The notes beneath the pieces are model-generated. The model saw only the letters and a list, made by a program, of their open reading frames with translations, searched no databases and was not told the origin of the DNA. DNA of 64,000 bases from Todiramphus chloris collaris (taxonomy: Eukaryota; Chordata; Aves; Coraciiformes; Alcedinidae). Position 1 is the first letter of the stretch. Each line of letters starts with the position of its first letter. The translations under genes and the position numbers were made by a program. Shown here piece after piece: positions 13,790 to 25,993 of this stretch. The stretch is from the NCBI GenBank assembly GCA_025345505.1, contig JANVCC010000030.1:3770123-3834122 (forward strand). Reading direction: 5' to 3'.

Positions 13790-13876
13790 GCATTTGAAAA
13801 TACATAATAATTTTAAATTATCATGCTAATTTGAAAATACATAATAATTTAAAATTATTATGCTAATTTCAAATGC
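13790..13876. repeat. AT-rich element: 37-base tandem duplication framed by inverted arms
   Basis: Two 37-base units (13793-13829 and 13830-13866) start TTTGAAAATACATAATAATT and end ATGCTAA, differing at only two positions. The block is bounded by exact inverted 10-mers, GCATTTGAAA at 13790-13799 and TTTCAAATGC at 13867-13876. The inverted similarity extends inward to about 25 bases with a few mismatches. The whole 87 bases could therefore fold as an imperfect hairpin. It may be a small MITE-like relic or a local duplication. Confidence 0.8.
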
Positions 13877-16128
13877 AATTTCTGACTGGAATTTGATTCT
13901 ATTCCAAAAGAGTTTTTCTTCTGCAACTTCTTTTTTGTTGAGTAGTTTTTTTCTGAGGAAACATGACCCAAATCAGTGCACCTTTGCAATACCAACAAAA
14001 AAGTGATGGGGTGACCAAGCACACATGTTGGGAGCCCAATGTAAACCCAAAGGGAACTCAATTTATTTGAACCGCCCATTATTCAGTTCTAATGATGTCA
14101 AAACCTTTTAAGAAAGAGCACTAAGGAAAATTCATCAAAATAAAGGAATTAGAGGTGAGCGTTTCCTTTCTGAGCAGGTCTCATGAAGGGAAGAGGACCC
14201 ATGAGGTGAGTATGCTGGAAGCCCTAGAGGGACTTGGAGGCCAGCAGGCCAAGAGCATGTTGGCCGTCTTAATAAAAAACTCTGTAGACAAAGAAATAGC
14301 CTAGAAAATTTCAGGAACTGTGGTATTTAAACAGCACAATAAACTAGTCTTGGATGAGAAAAGTATTAGAGGATTATAAGAGAGGTAAATAAACATTTTA
14401 ATAAAAGGAAGAAAGAAAATCAATCAGGCAGCTGTCATACACTCCCATGTGTATTCAGAGCCACAAAAAAAGAGAAAGTTTTATCCCACAGAAACTGGAA
14501 AGGCCACATTTGATGCTGAGAAGCAGAATAGCTGAGGTAATGAGATAGCAGCTGGTGGAGATCCCTGATATAAGGTGTTATTGAGGCCAAAGCCTTGGTC
14601 AAATTCAAAATAGGATTAAGTATTTAAATGACTAGTCAGAGGGCCACTAGCTGCTACAGAAAAAAGAGCAGAAATTATTTTGATCTAGAAACTAGGCAGC
14701 TCCTGAGGACAGAGGAAATGCTGCCACTGAAGTATCATTGTGTGCTTGCCTGCTACGGGAAATTTCACCCTAGTCTGAGGGTTATCTCATTGATGAGACT
14801 TGTCTAAAGGGTACCCTGGCCTCATGCAGTTCTTTCTCTAGATGACAGACTCACATTTAATCAACTTGAAGAGCACTATTAGAGGGGCAGCTGTAGAAAT
14901 TAATCTTCCTGCAAGACTGGAAGTTACAACCCTCCTGAGAACAGGGTAAGGATTAATGAGAAAGAGCTTAAGTGAGGCTCTGACAAAACATTTGTGCCTT
15001 TTATTGCTCAAGATGGTGGCAGGTTGTTTTGGGTAGCTAATGGTAGGTACCACTGGATAAAACAGAGGCAAACATCTAAAAAGTAGATCAAGGCTGGACT
15101 GCAACAGGGTCTAGAAAACTGTCATACAGCAAAGTCTGTCAAAGTGAGAGGTCTGAGCAGAAGATGTGAGGTGGAAGGCGCGGGTGGCATTTTGGTGCTG
15201 AACAATGAGTTGTACGAACTTGGGTGCTACAAGTATTTGCTAAGAGGACACAAGTGCCCCTCTCTGCTGCCATCAACCAAACTGCAAAGGGCCAGATGTG
15301 CCAACAGCACCAGCCTGCAGGGTCAGCCCTCAGGGCATGCAGTCCTAGCCAGCCCCAAGGACTAAATGTGACTCTGAAACTCACACACCCAGATACTTCT
15401 CATTAATTTGGCCACATTGACAATCATTTCAGAAACACCCCCACCATGTCCTTTACTCAGACACTCCACCAACCACAAAGGAGTTGGGTGCAAGCACATA
15501 AGGCTGGTGGTGCTGTCAGCCAGAGTTCACCACAGTCTCAGAAGTGCTCTGTGAAACAAGATGCAATAGAAAACGGAGAAGCTTTTCTCTTTTGTTCAGA
15601 TTTAGTCAAAGGGAAGGCCCCAAGATCAGCCATCCATAGCTGAGCTGCATGTAGTGTCCACGGGCTGAGCAAAAGCAGCTGGGGGAATCCAGAGAATGAG
15701 CAGAGAAATAACAAGCAAATGGGAAGCACGGGGACTACAGACAGGGACAGAAGAGCAGCTGCAGCTCTGAGTGTTGCTTTCAGGCAATTGAAGAATAAGG
15801 GAAAGAATAAAAACAGAGGTTTCAGAACTGCTGGTTGTGAAGACTGTAATCGGCTGGCTGCACTTTGGCTTCAATGAGGCTTTTTCTACAGTGTGCTGGC
15901 CGGAGCAGCAGGAAGGAAACAGCATCATGTCATCTTGCAATAACACCTTCTGCTGACCAGCAGTAACCTGCCAGAGGTCTTTTCTGTTCTTGTTTGGAAA
16001 GAGAGGGGCAGCAAAGAGACTGCTGCAAGGGGGGGAAGGGAGGGAGGTAAAGGTAAGCTGGAGAGAGGAAAGAAGTCTGGGAAAATGATGGCACTCATCT
16101 GGAAAGCCACGAAAAAACCCATAGAAAA

Positions 16129-16215
16129 CCAAGGCTGGAAAGGAAATCAGAGATCACATGGTCCACTGTCCTGCCCAAAGACAGGATCATGAACATCCTG
16201 GCTAGGTTTATCTGT
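16129..16215 (-). mobile_element. Possible old CR1-like fragment
   Basis: GGCTGGAAAGGAAATCAGAG, then ATCACATGGTCCACTGTCCT and GCCCAAAGACAGGATCA, match in order the divergent CR1 3' pattern (ggaagggacc-tc-gagatcatctggtccaacccc-ctgcccaa-gcagggtca). Divergence is high, so this is a tentative call. Confidence 0.5.
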
Positions 16216-17109
16216 GCAGTGTTGCTGACTGCAGGTCCCCAAAAGGTCACTGCTGTTGATGCAGTTCCTGCCAGGGTCACTCACATTAGTCAAACATTGG
16301 CTTTCCAAACCGAACTCAAGATGAAGGACTACACCTTTTGTTTCTACCAGCAGACATTTGTTTCAGTGTTTAGGGCACGAAGAGCTTCTCTCCACTCGAG
16401 GCACACCCCGCAACTAGGAATGGATCCTCTTAGAAGCCACAGCATGAAGCTGTAACAGAGACTGAAATCTGACATCACTGGAGATGGAACCATTTTGGAT
16501 TTGATGTCAAAATGGTACAAATATAGATACAGTGTTTCTAAAGGGAACAAAATAGGAAGAATCAAAAAGTAAAAATGCAAACAGGAATAATCTTGACCAC
16601 GAATTCCAACTATCCTCAAAAGCAGCTATGGATGTAAGATTTAAAATACAGCCTGCACCTGATATCTAACTCCTCCCAGCCAGGCCACACAGGGCTGGAC
16701 AACATGGCAAGACCTCAGGCATTATTTTAGTCCTTGTTCTGCCTGTTCCGGGATTACAGTATTAGTACCCAAATCTCACAGGGTGGCCCCAGAAGAAAAT
16801 AAAGAGGAGGATCCTCTTGTCCCTGGGGTGTCCCTTTGTTCCTCACCCTCTGTCCCTGGGGTGAGGAAAACCCTGCTCTGGAGGAGGCAGCCTGAAGAGT
16901 TATTTTTCATTAGTCAGGCAATTTGGGGGAGGCCACTCTCAGCCCTCAGGACACTTGGGCAGGCAGAGAGGACTCGATGAATACGGACGTGGCCGCGGGG
17001 GTGGCAGCCCGGTGCAGAGAGGTCTACCGGGACGGGCACGGCTCCCTCGACCCGTGGGTATTGGCGGGCGGTCACATGCGGGAGGCGGGGAGGGCTCAGA
17101 GAGGAGGAA

Positions 17110-17344
17110 GCGCTGAATAATTGAGGAGCTGCAGCGCCCTCCTCCCTCCCTCCCTCCATCCCTCCTCCCTCCTTCCATCCCTCCTCCCTCCGCCCTGCGT
17201 GAGCGGCCAGGAGCCGGGGCCGCCGGTGCCCAGCGCAGCCCCCCCCGCCCCACCGCCGGCTGCAGCAGCGCAGCCGCCCCCGCCGGGCTGCGCGCCCGGG
17301 GCCGCTCCGCAGCATCGCCCGCCCGCTGCCCTCTGCGCCCGGCG
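17110..17344 (+). other. SLC7A14: SLC7A14 noncoding exon 1 (5' UTR), left end uncertain
   Basis: A consensus 5' splice site (GGCG|GTGAGTG) ends the exon at 17344 within the CpG island. The matching 3' splice site (CTCTCTCTTGCAG) is 14.2 kb downstream at 31593. The exon contains a long pyrimidine tract and no clear long reading frame. The transcription start cannot be placed from sequence alone; the left coordinate is a guess based on where CpG density and the pyrimidine tract begin. Confidence 0.6.
17138..17195 (+). repeat. CCCT/CCAT polypyrimidine tract
   Basis: Almost uninterrupted pyrimidine sequence is built from CCTCCCTCCC units with occasional CCAT. It lies in or just upstream of the SLC7A14 first exon. 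Such mirror-symmetric homopurine/homopyrimidine DNA can adopt triplex (H-DNA) or, on the G strand, quadruplex structure. Confidence 0.85.
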
Positions 17345-18012
17345 GTGAGTGCCCCGCAGCTCCGGGGACCGGGAGGGAAGGGGGATGAAAGGAGGGAGGG
17401 AAAGGGAAGGCGCTTCCCCGCGCTGCCACCCTCCTGCCCGGGGGAGGAGCGGCTCGGAGGCTGTCGGGGTGCGGGGGGCACGGGGGGAGAGGTCTGGCCC
17501 GGGTCCCCGCGGGGGAGGGCGGCCGCGGAGCCCTCCCCCTCCCGCCACGGACACGAGGGCTGGTTTATGCTCGGGGCCGGCGCGGCGCGGGGAACATCCC
17601 GGCTCCTCCGGGCCGCTGGGGACCGACCCCGCGGGACCCCAGCCCGCTTGGGCATCCCCCTTGCCCTGGCCAGGCTGCGGCCCCATGCCGGGGCACTCCT
17701 CAGAGGGGAAAAGGAGGGGACGTCAGGGCTGGCGGCTCGGGATTGATAGGAAACGGGGGAAAAACAGAGTGAGAGGAGATTACCGGGTGGCCTGACCGAA
17801 GAGACAGATCTCGCTACAGGTTCCCGCACAAAACGCGAGAGGGGAAGGTCGGGACGCTGCGGGCAGAGGGGGCAAGGAGCGGAAAAGAGATCGGAGCGGA
17901 GAGGCATCGAGAGGGAGGCGGGCAAGGCCGCGGGGGCCGGCTGGAGCCGCCGCGGGGGTGCCGGTGGCGGGCGGGGGCCGGGGCCGGGTCACGCGTGGGG
18001 CCGGGCGGGGCC

Positions 18013-18033
18013 GGCGCTGTCCGCGGTGCTGAA
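18013..18033 (-). promoter_or_regulatory. RE1/NRSE (REST/NRSF binding site), 20 of 21 consensus positions
   Basis: The plus strand reads GGCGCTGTCCG, then C, then GGTGCTGAA. This is the reverse complement of the canonical 21-base RE1 (TTCAGCACC...GGACAGCGCC) with a single substitution at the central position. Both half-sites are intact with canonical spacing. It lies 669 bases downstream of the exon 1 donor, inside the CpG island. REST represses neuronal genes in non-neuronal cells, and SLC7A14 is expressed mainly in nervous tissue and retina, so the site probably restricts this gene's expression. Binding itself is inferred. Confidence 0.88.
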
Positions 18034-19190
18034 GCCCCGGAGAGGCGGCCCCCGGAGGGGCCTCTCGCCCGCCACGGACGCGGCTGGGCCACGCACACGG
18101 AGCCGCTTTGACGGCCCCGTCCTCCCGCCGGCGTCTGCAAAACTCCCTCTGACTTAGATGCTGGTAATGGAGTTAGCTTCCTTTTTACGTCACCCCCCGG
18201 CTCGGTGCTGTTTATTGATTCCACACGGGTGTTGTCGAACTGCCTGGTACCAAGTGCCTGCCCGCCTCAGCCCCGGGTAGCTGTGCTTCAGCAGCACTGT
18301 ACTGAAACCCGAATCTCTTTCACAATTGCTTTCCAGATCACGTTTTGTGGCCTATTAAATGCTAGTTTGTACAGGTAGACTCATGCCTTCCTCTTACAGG
18401 CTATATGGAGAGAGCTCTAATGCAGGGCTTCCTAAATCAACACAGACTCTGGGGAGGAGGACTAGGAAGCAGCATTACTCTGGTCGACCCCAGAGAAGTC
18501 TTTCAGCTCAAAAGGGCCATGTCTGATTTAATCTAGCATATTAACTAATTAATCCTCCCAGTGTCCCTAAGTAGTAGGCAAGTACATTTTAGCACACCAA
18601 GGCATTTGTTTAACTGCTCAAAAACTGTGATGAGGTGGAAAGTCTGATTGCTAAAGATATTTACATGTGTTCCTTTTATTGGCACACATTGCTAAGGCAT
18701 ATGACTTACTGTAGTTGAACAACATATTGTAAACAAACACCTCAAACAAGCCACAAACAATACTAGCATGAAAACTTACCTAGATTAAACTGACTAATTG
18801 TTCTTAAAATGTACTGCTCCATGGGGAATCCTTGTTGCATGAGAACAGTCAAGAAAGGGGTTCTTGCAGAGATCCACGGCCCAAGTGCTATTTCCCATTT
18901 TCATCTGTCAAAGGTGCTGAACTTTGCCATCAAAACAGAGACTGATGAGTAGCAAATGATGCTGACAAAGAATCTTGGGTCCTCTCAAAGTAAAGTTTAA
19001 ATCACGGTACATATCTGAGAAGACAGAACGGAGGCAGTATCGGCAATAGGATAAGCCATTGAATAAGACCAAGGGAAAAAATGCTGTGTTCAATTGCTGT
19101 TCAGTAAGGGGAGATCTTGGAAGGAAATTCTACCTCTGTCCTTGGAAACTGAGACTCCTAGAATACAGCAGACATCAACAAGAATAGACA

Positions 19191-19230
19191 AAAGAAAGAA
19201 AGAGAGAAAGAAAGAAAGAGAGAAAGAAAG
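19191..19230 (+). repeat. (GAAA)n/(GAGA)n purine microsatellite abutting the gap
   Basis: Pure-purine tetranucleotide repeats (AAAG/AGAG) run right up to the first N. The true length is unknown because assembly stops inside the repeat. Confidence 0.9.
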
Positions 19231-19630
19231 NNNNNNNNNNNNNNNNNNNNNNNNNNNNNNNNNNNNNNNNNNNNNNNNNNNNNNNNNNNNNNNNNNNNNN
19301 NNNNNNNNNNNNNNNNNNNNNNNNNNNNNNNNNNNNNNNNNNNNNNNNNNNNNNNNNNNNNNNNNNNNNNNNNNNNNNNNNNNNNNNNNNNNNNNNNNNN
19401 NNNNNNNNNNNNNNNNNNNNNNNNNNNNNNNNNNNNNNNNNNNNNNNNNNNNNNNNNNNNNNNNNNNNNNNNNNNNNNNNNNNNNNNNNNNNNNNNNNNN
19501 NNNNNNNNNNNNNNNNNNNNNNNNNNNNNNNNNNNNNNNNNNNNNNNNNNNNNNNNNNNNNNNNNNNNNNNNNNNNNNNNNNNNNNNNNNNNNNNNNNNN
19601 NNNNNNNNNNNNNNNNNNNNNNNNNNNNNN
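19231..19630. other. Assembly gap of 400 N
   Basis: Exactly 400 undetermined bases. The left edge is the purine microsatellite and the right edge is ordinary sequence (ATTTAAGTGAGG). Any reading frame crossing it is meaningless. Confidence 1.
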
Positions 19631-22600
19631 ATTTAAGTGAGGGATCAGTTTTGAACAGTGGAGGGTCAATGACCTGATGAAGTGGCTATCAGAAAACCTG
19701 CTGGATTCCCTATCTGTTTATGTCAAGACTTGTTGTCCTCCCAAAAGATGCAACTTAGCCAAAACAAGTCACTGAGCTCCCTGCAGGAGTAACTGCCTGG
19801 AAAGTAATGGCCTCTGATTCAGAAAAAAATTAACTCTGTGGACTTAATGGTACTTTTCATCCTTCATTCTCCAAGCTAGGCACAGAGGTATACAACTTTG
19901 CTTCCAGGTGCCCCAGCCTCCTCTCTAGACAAGTACAACATTCCCAGCAGGTGGGACTTTTGATCACATACCAAAAGCAGAACAAATGACTGACCAACTT
20001 ACATTTTGAGTCCCCCAGCTTTCCAGCTTGATTCACTAATTAACTCTCCTTAAAATGATCTTTCTTTGTGCATATTGCAGTGAAATGAAGCAATTCAAAA
20101 CATAAATCATCCTCCTTAGGGAGTCAGTCATGACTCCCCAGCCAAGACATATCTTACCCTTCTCTATTTTGTAGGATCCTATGAAAATGATGAAAATTGA
20201 TTCTTTATGGAACTTCAGAGTCTCAGATGGGATCACATCAGAAAGGATTGCAGCCCAAAATATTTTAAAGGATGTATTTGTAGGTTTGCTTCCTTCCTAA
20301 GCACAAGACAGTCTGTTTTCTCAGCTCTGAAATCACACACATACCGTACAATTTCATCCATCTTCCCTTGAAGGCAACAGGAGACTTCTAGAAAATTCGA
20401 TAAGAACAGGATAACCTCTTAATGGCTGAATTAATGGCTGTGAAGCCCTGCAACATTCAAGCAAATAGCATGGCAAGAACTTACAAAAACATAAATTCAA
20501 TCCTAGGCTCTTCACAGGGGAAAAAAAAAATTAAAAATAAAAACAGTAGTAGTCTGCAACAGGACATACTCAGTCCCTCAGACTTGTTAGCCCCCAGGTA
20601 ATCAAAACTTTGCTTTCAGAACACCTGATCTATTAAGTTCGTCATAATGTATATGTTTAACCAACACATTGTTGCTCTGAGTATTAAGACATTTTGAAAA
20701 TAATAATGTAGGAATGTAAAAAGAATCAAATACTCTTCAACTATGTGTGGTAGTGGGATCCCTGCAGTACAAAAAAAAAAATCCATTAGCAGATCGGTAG
20801 CATTTGTGTCTTTCACATTGATTAAAAACAAAACTAAAACCAAAATCTCTCCCAGATTGGTTCTCTTTAGAAAGTATAAAGCCATGGTTGAGCTGAACCT
20901 GTCATTCTTGCAGAAGACAGTAGATCTAGGGATGCAAAAAGATTCAGAGTCAAGAAATAGTCGGCATTCTTAAGCTACTTCCTATGAGTATGGAAGCTTG
21001 GCCAGAGTCTTCACCTTGGTCCAGGGTGAGTTTGCTGAACTTACTTAGCCACCCATGGCGTAAATGGGAGCAGATTCTAACTTAGATCTACAAGCCTGAG
21101 AGATTCCTAAAACATTTTTTAGTTACAAGTGATGAGAGGTAGCTAAGCTGTGGTTGCTAATAGGAAACTGCTTTCTAGTACCAAGCAATTTTTCTCTTGT
21201 ATACGTTTCCTTGGCTCATCGAGTAGCAGTCCTGCCTCTAGACTGCGCAGTCATCAGCACTGAGACAGGTGCTCCAGCTAGTACTGACACTGCCACCACA
21301 GCCCATCCCTTCCTATCACCAGGTTGGAACATCCCTAGGAGAAAACTATTTTTTCCCTGCAATAAAACTGTCAGGGTGAAGCCCAGGCACTTACAAAAAC
21401 AAAAACAGTGAAGTAGTGACACGCAGCACGTGACTCTATTGTTTCTGTTCCTCTGCACAGCGACTGTATCAATAATTTACTGAAATACCCAATACCATAA
21501 ATTAAACCTACCTGGCAGGTGAACAGAAGAACCTGCAGTGCAGGTTTTTTGAGTACCACATCCTAATTCTGAAAGGACAGCTACAGGATCAAGTGGTTTT
21601 CTGCCTATAGGGAAAGGGGTTACTGCTGCTCTGATACAACTGGCTATGGGGGTGGCTGTGTCAAAACTTTACATAAACATCTATAAAAACAAATGTGAGG
21701 GTTTGACGGCAGCTGCCCTCAGCAGCCACCGACACTTGCTAGTTGGTGACTATGACTTAAGTTAGTAGTTTGGTCCACTCTTCCTGCAAGTCCTCAGCTC
21801 CCTGAATGCTGAGTCTCACTCAGTTTTTTAAACTTGAGGATGGAGACACCCCTTTGTGCTGAGATGCCACTTGCACATCTGGGCACGTCCCACCCAGAGC
21901 AACATGATTCAAACTTAGCTTTAAATATACGCTTGAACCAGGTCTTAATGATGGACCTGTTGAGTCATACTAAACGAGCAACTGCTCCATAGTGCTCAGC
22001 AATGCCAGGTAGGATTTGGACACCCTAGTCTGGTAGGGAAGGAAATGATGCTTCTCCTGCCTGTCCTTCATCCTCAGCTGGCAACAGGCAGAAAGCACTG
22101 GTGACAGGTCTCACGCAGCTCCAGCCCCTCAGCAAGATGCTCGGGAAGCATCTGGGTACACCAGTGCCTTGTCTAAGGCACCTGGGCAACAGCAGGTGTG
22201 TTCCACTCATTAACCAGCTGTGGAAGCCACAGGGACCAGGAGACCTGCAATTAATAACTAGGGTCATCAGCTCTGCACAAAGTAAATTAAGACAGAAAGA
22301 AGGAATATGTCAAATTCCTTTGGCTGAGAGCTCTGGCATAAGTAAGAAATGCAGCAGTAATGTTTCAGCAGCTCTACTCTCTTCTCTTAGTTGTGTGGGC
22401 ACTCCAGTTGAGTTACACTTGCCAAGCAGGGAAGCTCACCATGGGATGACTCTAGCTACTGTAGCTGGGAGACAAAATGTGCTGCCTTGGTGAAAGAGGT
22501 TGGGTTTGGGGGTCTCACTGGTAAGAGAAGATAAGAGCAAGTGTGCAATTAGCTACCATGGCTGCAATGGCAAGTGAATTTTAAGCTAAAGGTGGTGTTG

Positions 22601-25600
22601 GCTCGTGCTGCTTCCCTTGCTACACAAGGACGTGTCGGGGCAGTGTGTGGTCATCGCTCAGTAATATTAAAACACCCTCATTTTCATGCTATTAGCATTT
22701 TAAAGAACACGTATTTCTTCATTTAATTCTGCTTCCCTAGGACCAACCTAGATGCTGATTTAGTCTTAGATGTGCAGTTGTAACTCCCTGGGAAATGTCA
22801 AAAAGCCCTGGTGCTACAATGCCAGGTGTTACACTACACATCGCTTAGGTGTTGCAGTGCAGTTGCCTGACTGATGATGATAAATGACTAAACACAGAAA
22901 CTCTATTCTAAATCATCTTCTTTGATCAACTTGTGCTCACGTTGCTCATGTAATCGGTCGTGTTGAAGCGCAGGAGGATTACTCATGTAAGGCAAGGATT
23001 TTTTGTCCTAGTGAATAATAAGAAAAAGCAGCCAAACATGTAATGAAAGCAGCAGGAGCTGCTGTTGGCTTCCTTGGAAGTGCGTTGACTCTACCTCACA
23101 CTTCTGTTGAGGAATTTAGTGACACAGGCTACAACCAGCCAAATTACCCCACAGCTCTAGGCTCTCTTTTTCATACAAAAAACCCAAATCCCACTGATTT
23201 GCATATACTACTATTGCTTCTTCTGTAGGCTTCAGTAGGCTTGGGATTGAAGAATGTGGCTTTCCAGCTTCTCCTGAGGAAATCAGCTCTTTGAGAAACT
23301 CTCCTGCATTAATTAGCTGATACCCAAAATCATGGAAAGGGGGCAGTGATGCATAATCAATTACACTTGTATAATTGCTGATGGAACATGATAACTAATT
23401 AATGAGACCATGTGCACACACAAAAGAGAGATGCATTTAGAAACCAGTAAGAGCTGAACTGTTTGTAAGCCTGATGTGTTTACGGTGTAAAAAAACCAGC
23501 TCAGACTCCTACTAAATTTTTACAGAAAGCCAGAAAGAATGCTGCTAAGAGAGTCAGTGCTGAGAGGAGTAAAAAAATGGTTTCTTAGTGGGGAATAAAG
23601 GAATCTCTATAAAAACAACAATCTTCAAAATGAAATTAGACTCTTAAAAAGAGCAAATTTTCAGATCCTGTATTTGATACACAGGTCATTTCCTATTTTT
23701 TTTCTGGTTTGGATGTCAAAGCCAAAGTGTTAGATTGGTACTTTACTGAAAGATTTGTGGGTTTGCCACTGAAATTCAAAATGTTACCCAGAAATGAAAT
23801 AAGTTGTCATAATGATGCATCCACCAGAGTCTTGCAACAGTAAAAATCCATTTTGTTTAGAGAGGCTCACACATTAATAAATAACCCATTCTGTGAATCA
23901 TGTCAAATGAGAAAAGCTCTCATGGCTGGCCTGAAGCAAACCACAGTGACTTTCATTCTGCGGTGTAAAAGTATGGATCCACAGAGGGAAGAAAAAGAAA
24001 GCACAACCTAGTAATTACAGAGATTTCCTCCTGCGTGTTGGTAAAGAAAAAAAACCCCAGTCTTTAAATGAGTATAATTGTAGAAGAGACTGTCTGGTAA
24101 CCTGGGTCTGAACATTTTGGTGATACACAGGAAGCCCTTGTCCACTCTGGCAGTGAGATTCATTACAGAAGATGTGTATCTCATCAAAGCAGTTAATTAC
24201 TGGAAGTATAATCCACTATCCCAAAATAGGAAAGAGCCCAGAGCTGCAAGCACAAGGCTTCAACCACCCTGCTGATGCCAACAGCAATCGTACGGCTAGA
24301 ACAATATCTACTTAACATTGCAAACAGGCAACCCGCTACAACCTGGAGAAGACACCATAGTGTTAGGAAGATGTCTTTTTCCTCTTGTGACAGCTCAGGG
24401 TCTGGAGCTGCTCCTATCCAAACCAGGGGAAGGTTGCAGAAGTACATGCCAGCATATGAGGAGAATCTCAGTTCCTAGGCACCTGGCTCGCAGGGTTTTA
24501 AATGTCTACATTTCAGAGGTCAGCACATTAGTCCTTGAAACAGCCTTGAGCGCCCAGACCCATGAGCCCAGCTTCCTTTAGCAGTTTCATGTGTTCAACT
24601 GTGCTGTGGCTCGTGACTGTGAAAGGAGAGGGGAGGCCGCATCCGATAGCTGTAAGCATTGGTATCAATGTCTGCTCTTCAATAGCAAAATCAAACGAGT
24701 GTTTGAAGGCACATAGAGGCCACAAGGGTTCTTCTGCAGATGACCATGGGCAGGTACAAGAGCAATATTGTTTTCAACAGTGTATGGTTAGGGAAGCATT
24801 AATAGTTTTCAGCATGATTTGTCTTATGCTTCCTTAGAAAACCCAAGTGAATTAACCACTCACACACTGCTGTAAGGCAGCTCCTTTCTCCATTTTACTG
24901 ATGGAGAAGCAAATTTACTAATTTCATGTGGTTTCATCACTCTCATAGTGGGAGCCTGCCAGAGCAGTTCAGAGAAGCTCTTGGTTCCTGGTCTCCTGCT
25001 CAGCTCACCCAGCTATCCATTTGTCATTTCCCTGCATTAGCAATGCTGTTACATTTGTTAAGGCTTTTACTTTGCCATCTCAAGACAACAATGACAAACC
25101 AGACCTTTTCGAAAATGTGCAAATTGATTATACCTCCTCTGTAATTCTCTCTCTTTTTCTTTTTTTTTTTCTTTTTTTTTTCCCCCTAGTGATTAAATAG
25201 CATTTTTTGCAAACAGAAATGGAGCATTTCATGCATATTGCATTACTTACAGCCTGGCACTCACATCCTGTTGTATCTGTCGTAAGTAGCCTGTGCTCGG
25301 TCCTACACCACTCCGCACCATGAGGAATCATTGGTACCTGAACATAAAGGTCAGAAAACAAGTGGAAAACCAAAATGTCAGGCATAGGACTGGTTTCCTA
25401 TGGAAAAGCCTATAGCATGAGGGAGAAGGACAGTAGAACATGTGATGTCTTGGGGAGGTGGATTTATCATCTACAGGGAGGGGATGTGCCTGAAGGGAAG
25501 CCCAGGAGCATCTCAGAAAGGGCAAATGCGTGTACTGGATTTCCATTCCCTGCAGGCTATAAGACCTATAGGTGCTACCTCCAAGCCCATCCAACCTCTA

Positions 25601-25611
25601 GGAAGGAGGAA

Positions 25612-25993
25612 CAGGTTGCTCAAAACCCCATACAATCCAGCCTTGAACACATGCAGGGAGGGGGCATCCACAACTACTCTGGGCAACCTGTTTCAGTGTC
25701 TCACCACCCTCACAAGGAAAAACTTCTTCCTTACATCTAATCTAAATCTACCCTCTTCCAGTTTGAAACCATTACCCCTCATTCTAACCCTACACTCCCT
25801 GATAAAGTCCATGTCCATCTTTCCAGTAGGCCCCCTTTAAGTACTGAAAAGCTGTAATAAGTTCTCCCCAGAGCCTTCTCTTCTACAGGATAAAAAACCT
25901 CAACTCTCTCAGCCTGTTCTAACAGGAGAGGTACTCCAGCTCTTGGATCATTTTTGTGGCCTTCTCTAGACACACGCAAGCATGTCCATGTCT
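25612..25993 (-). mobile_element. CR1 LINE fragment
   Basis: The sequence reads as reverse-orientation CR1: CAGGTTGCTCAAAACCCC, CTCTGGGCAACCTGTTTCAG, AAGGAAAAACTTCTTCCTTA, GCCCCCTTTAAGTACTGAAA and ACCTCAACTCTCTCAGCCTG. The terminal ATTCTATG part is missing on the left, so this copy is truncated at both ends. Confidence 0.92.

Larger units (their letters stand above)
6701..16970. other. Intergenic DNA between LTR/CR1 region and SLC7A14 promoter
   Basis: No gene was recognised. Apart from the CR1 fragments and AT-rich hairpin listed separately, I see an A-rich simple repeat near 8810-8853 and a T-rich run near 10399-10416. An open frame on the minus strand at 15626-16132 (168 codons) has low-complexity Ser/Pro/Leu composition and no family resemblance, so it is treated as chance. 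Confidence 0.55.
16970..18130 (+). promoter_or_regulatory. SLC7A14: CpG-island promoter of SLC7A14
   Basis: About 1.1 kb of very GC-rich, CpG-dense sequence stands out from the AT-leaning flanks. It spans the noncoding first exon and the start of intron 1. No TATA box is evident upstream of the exon, which fits a dispersed CpG-island start. Several GC-box-like motifs (GGGCGGGG, CCGCCCC) lie inside it, and a near-perfect RE1/NRSE site is at 18013-18033. Assignment to SLC7A14 rests on the consensus donor at 17345 and on the absence of any other + strand gene before the SLC7A14 start codon. Confidence 0.8.

Noticed and set aside
15626-16132. A 168-codon minus-strand frame upstream of SLC7A14
   Set aside because: Ser/Leu/Pro-rich without motifs, partly over a possible old CR1 fragment, and no exon signals.
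16939-17925. A 328-codon minus-strand open frame across the CpG island
   Set aside because: GC-rich DNA rarely forms stop codons. The product is Pro/Arg/Ser/Gly low complexity, overlaps similar frames on both strands and matches no family. The region is better explained as promoter and noncoding exon 1.
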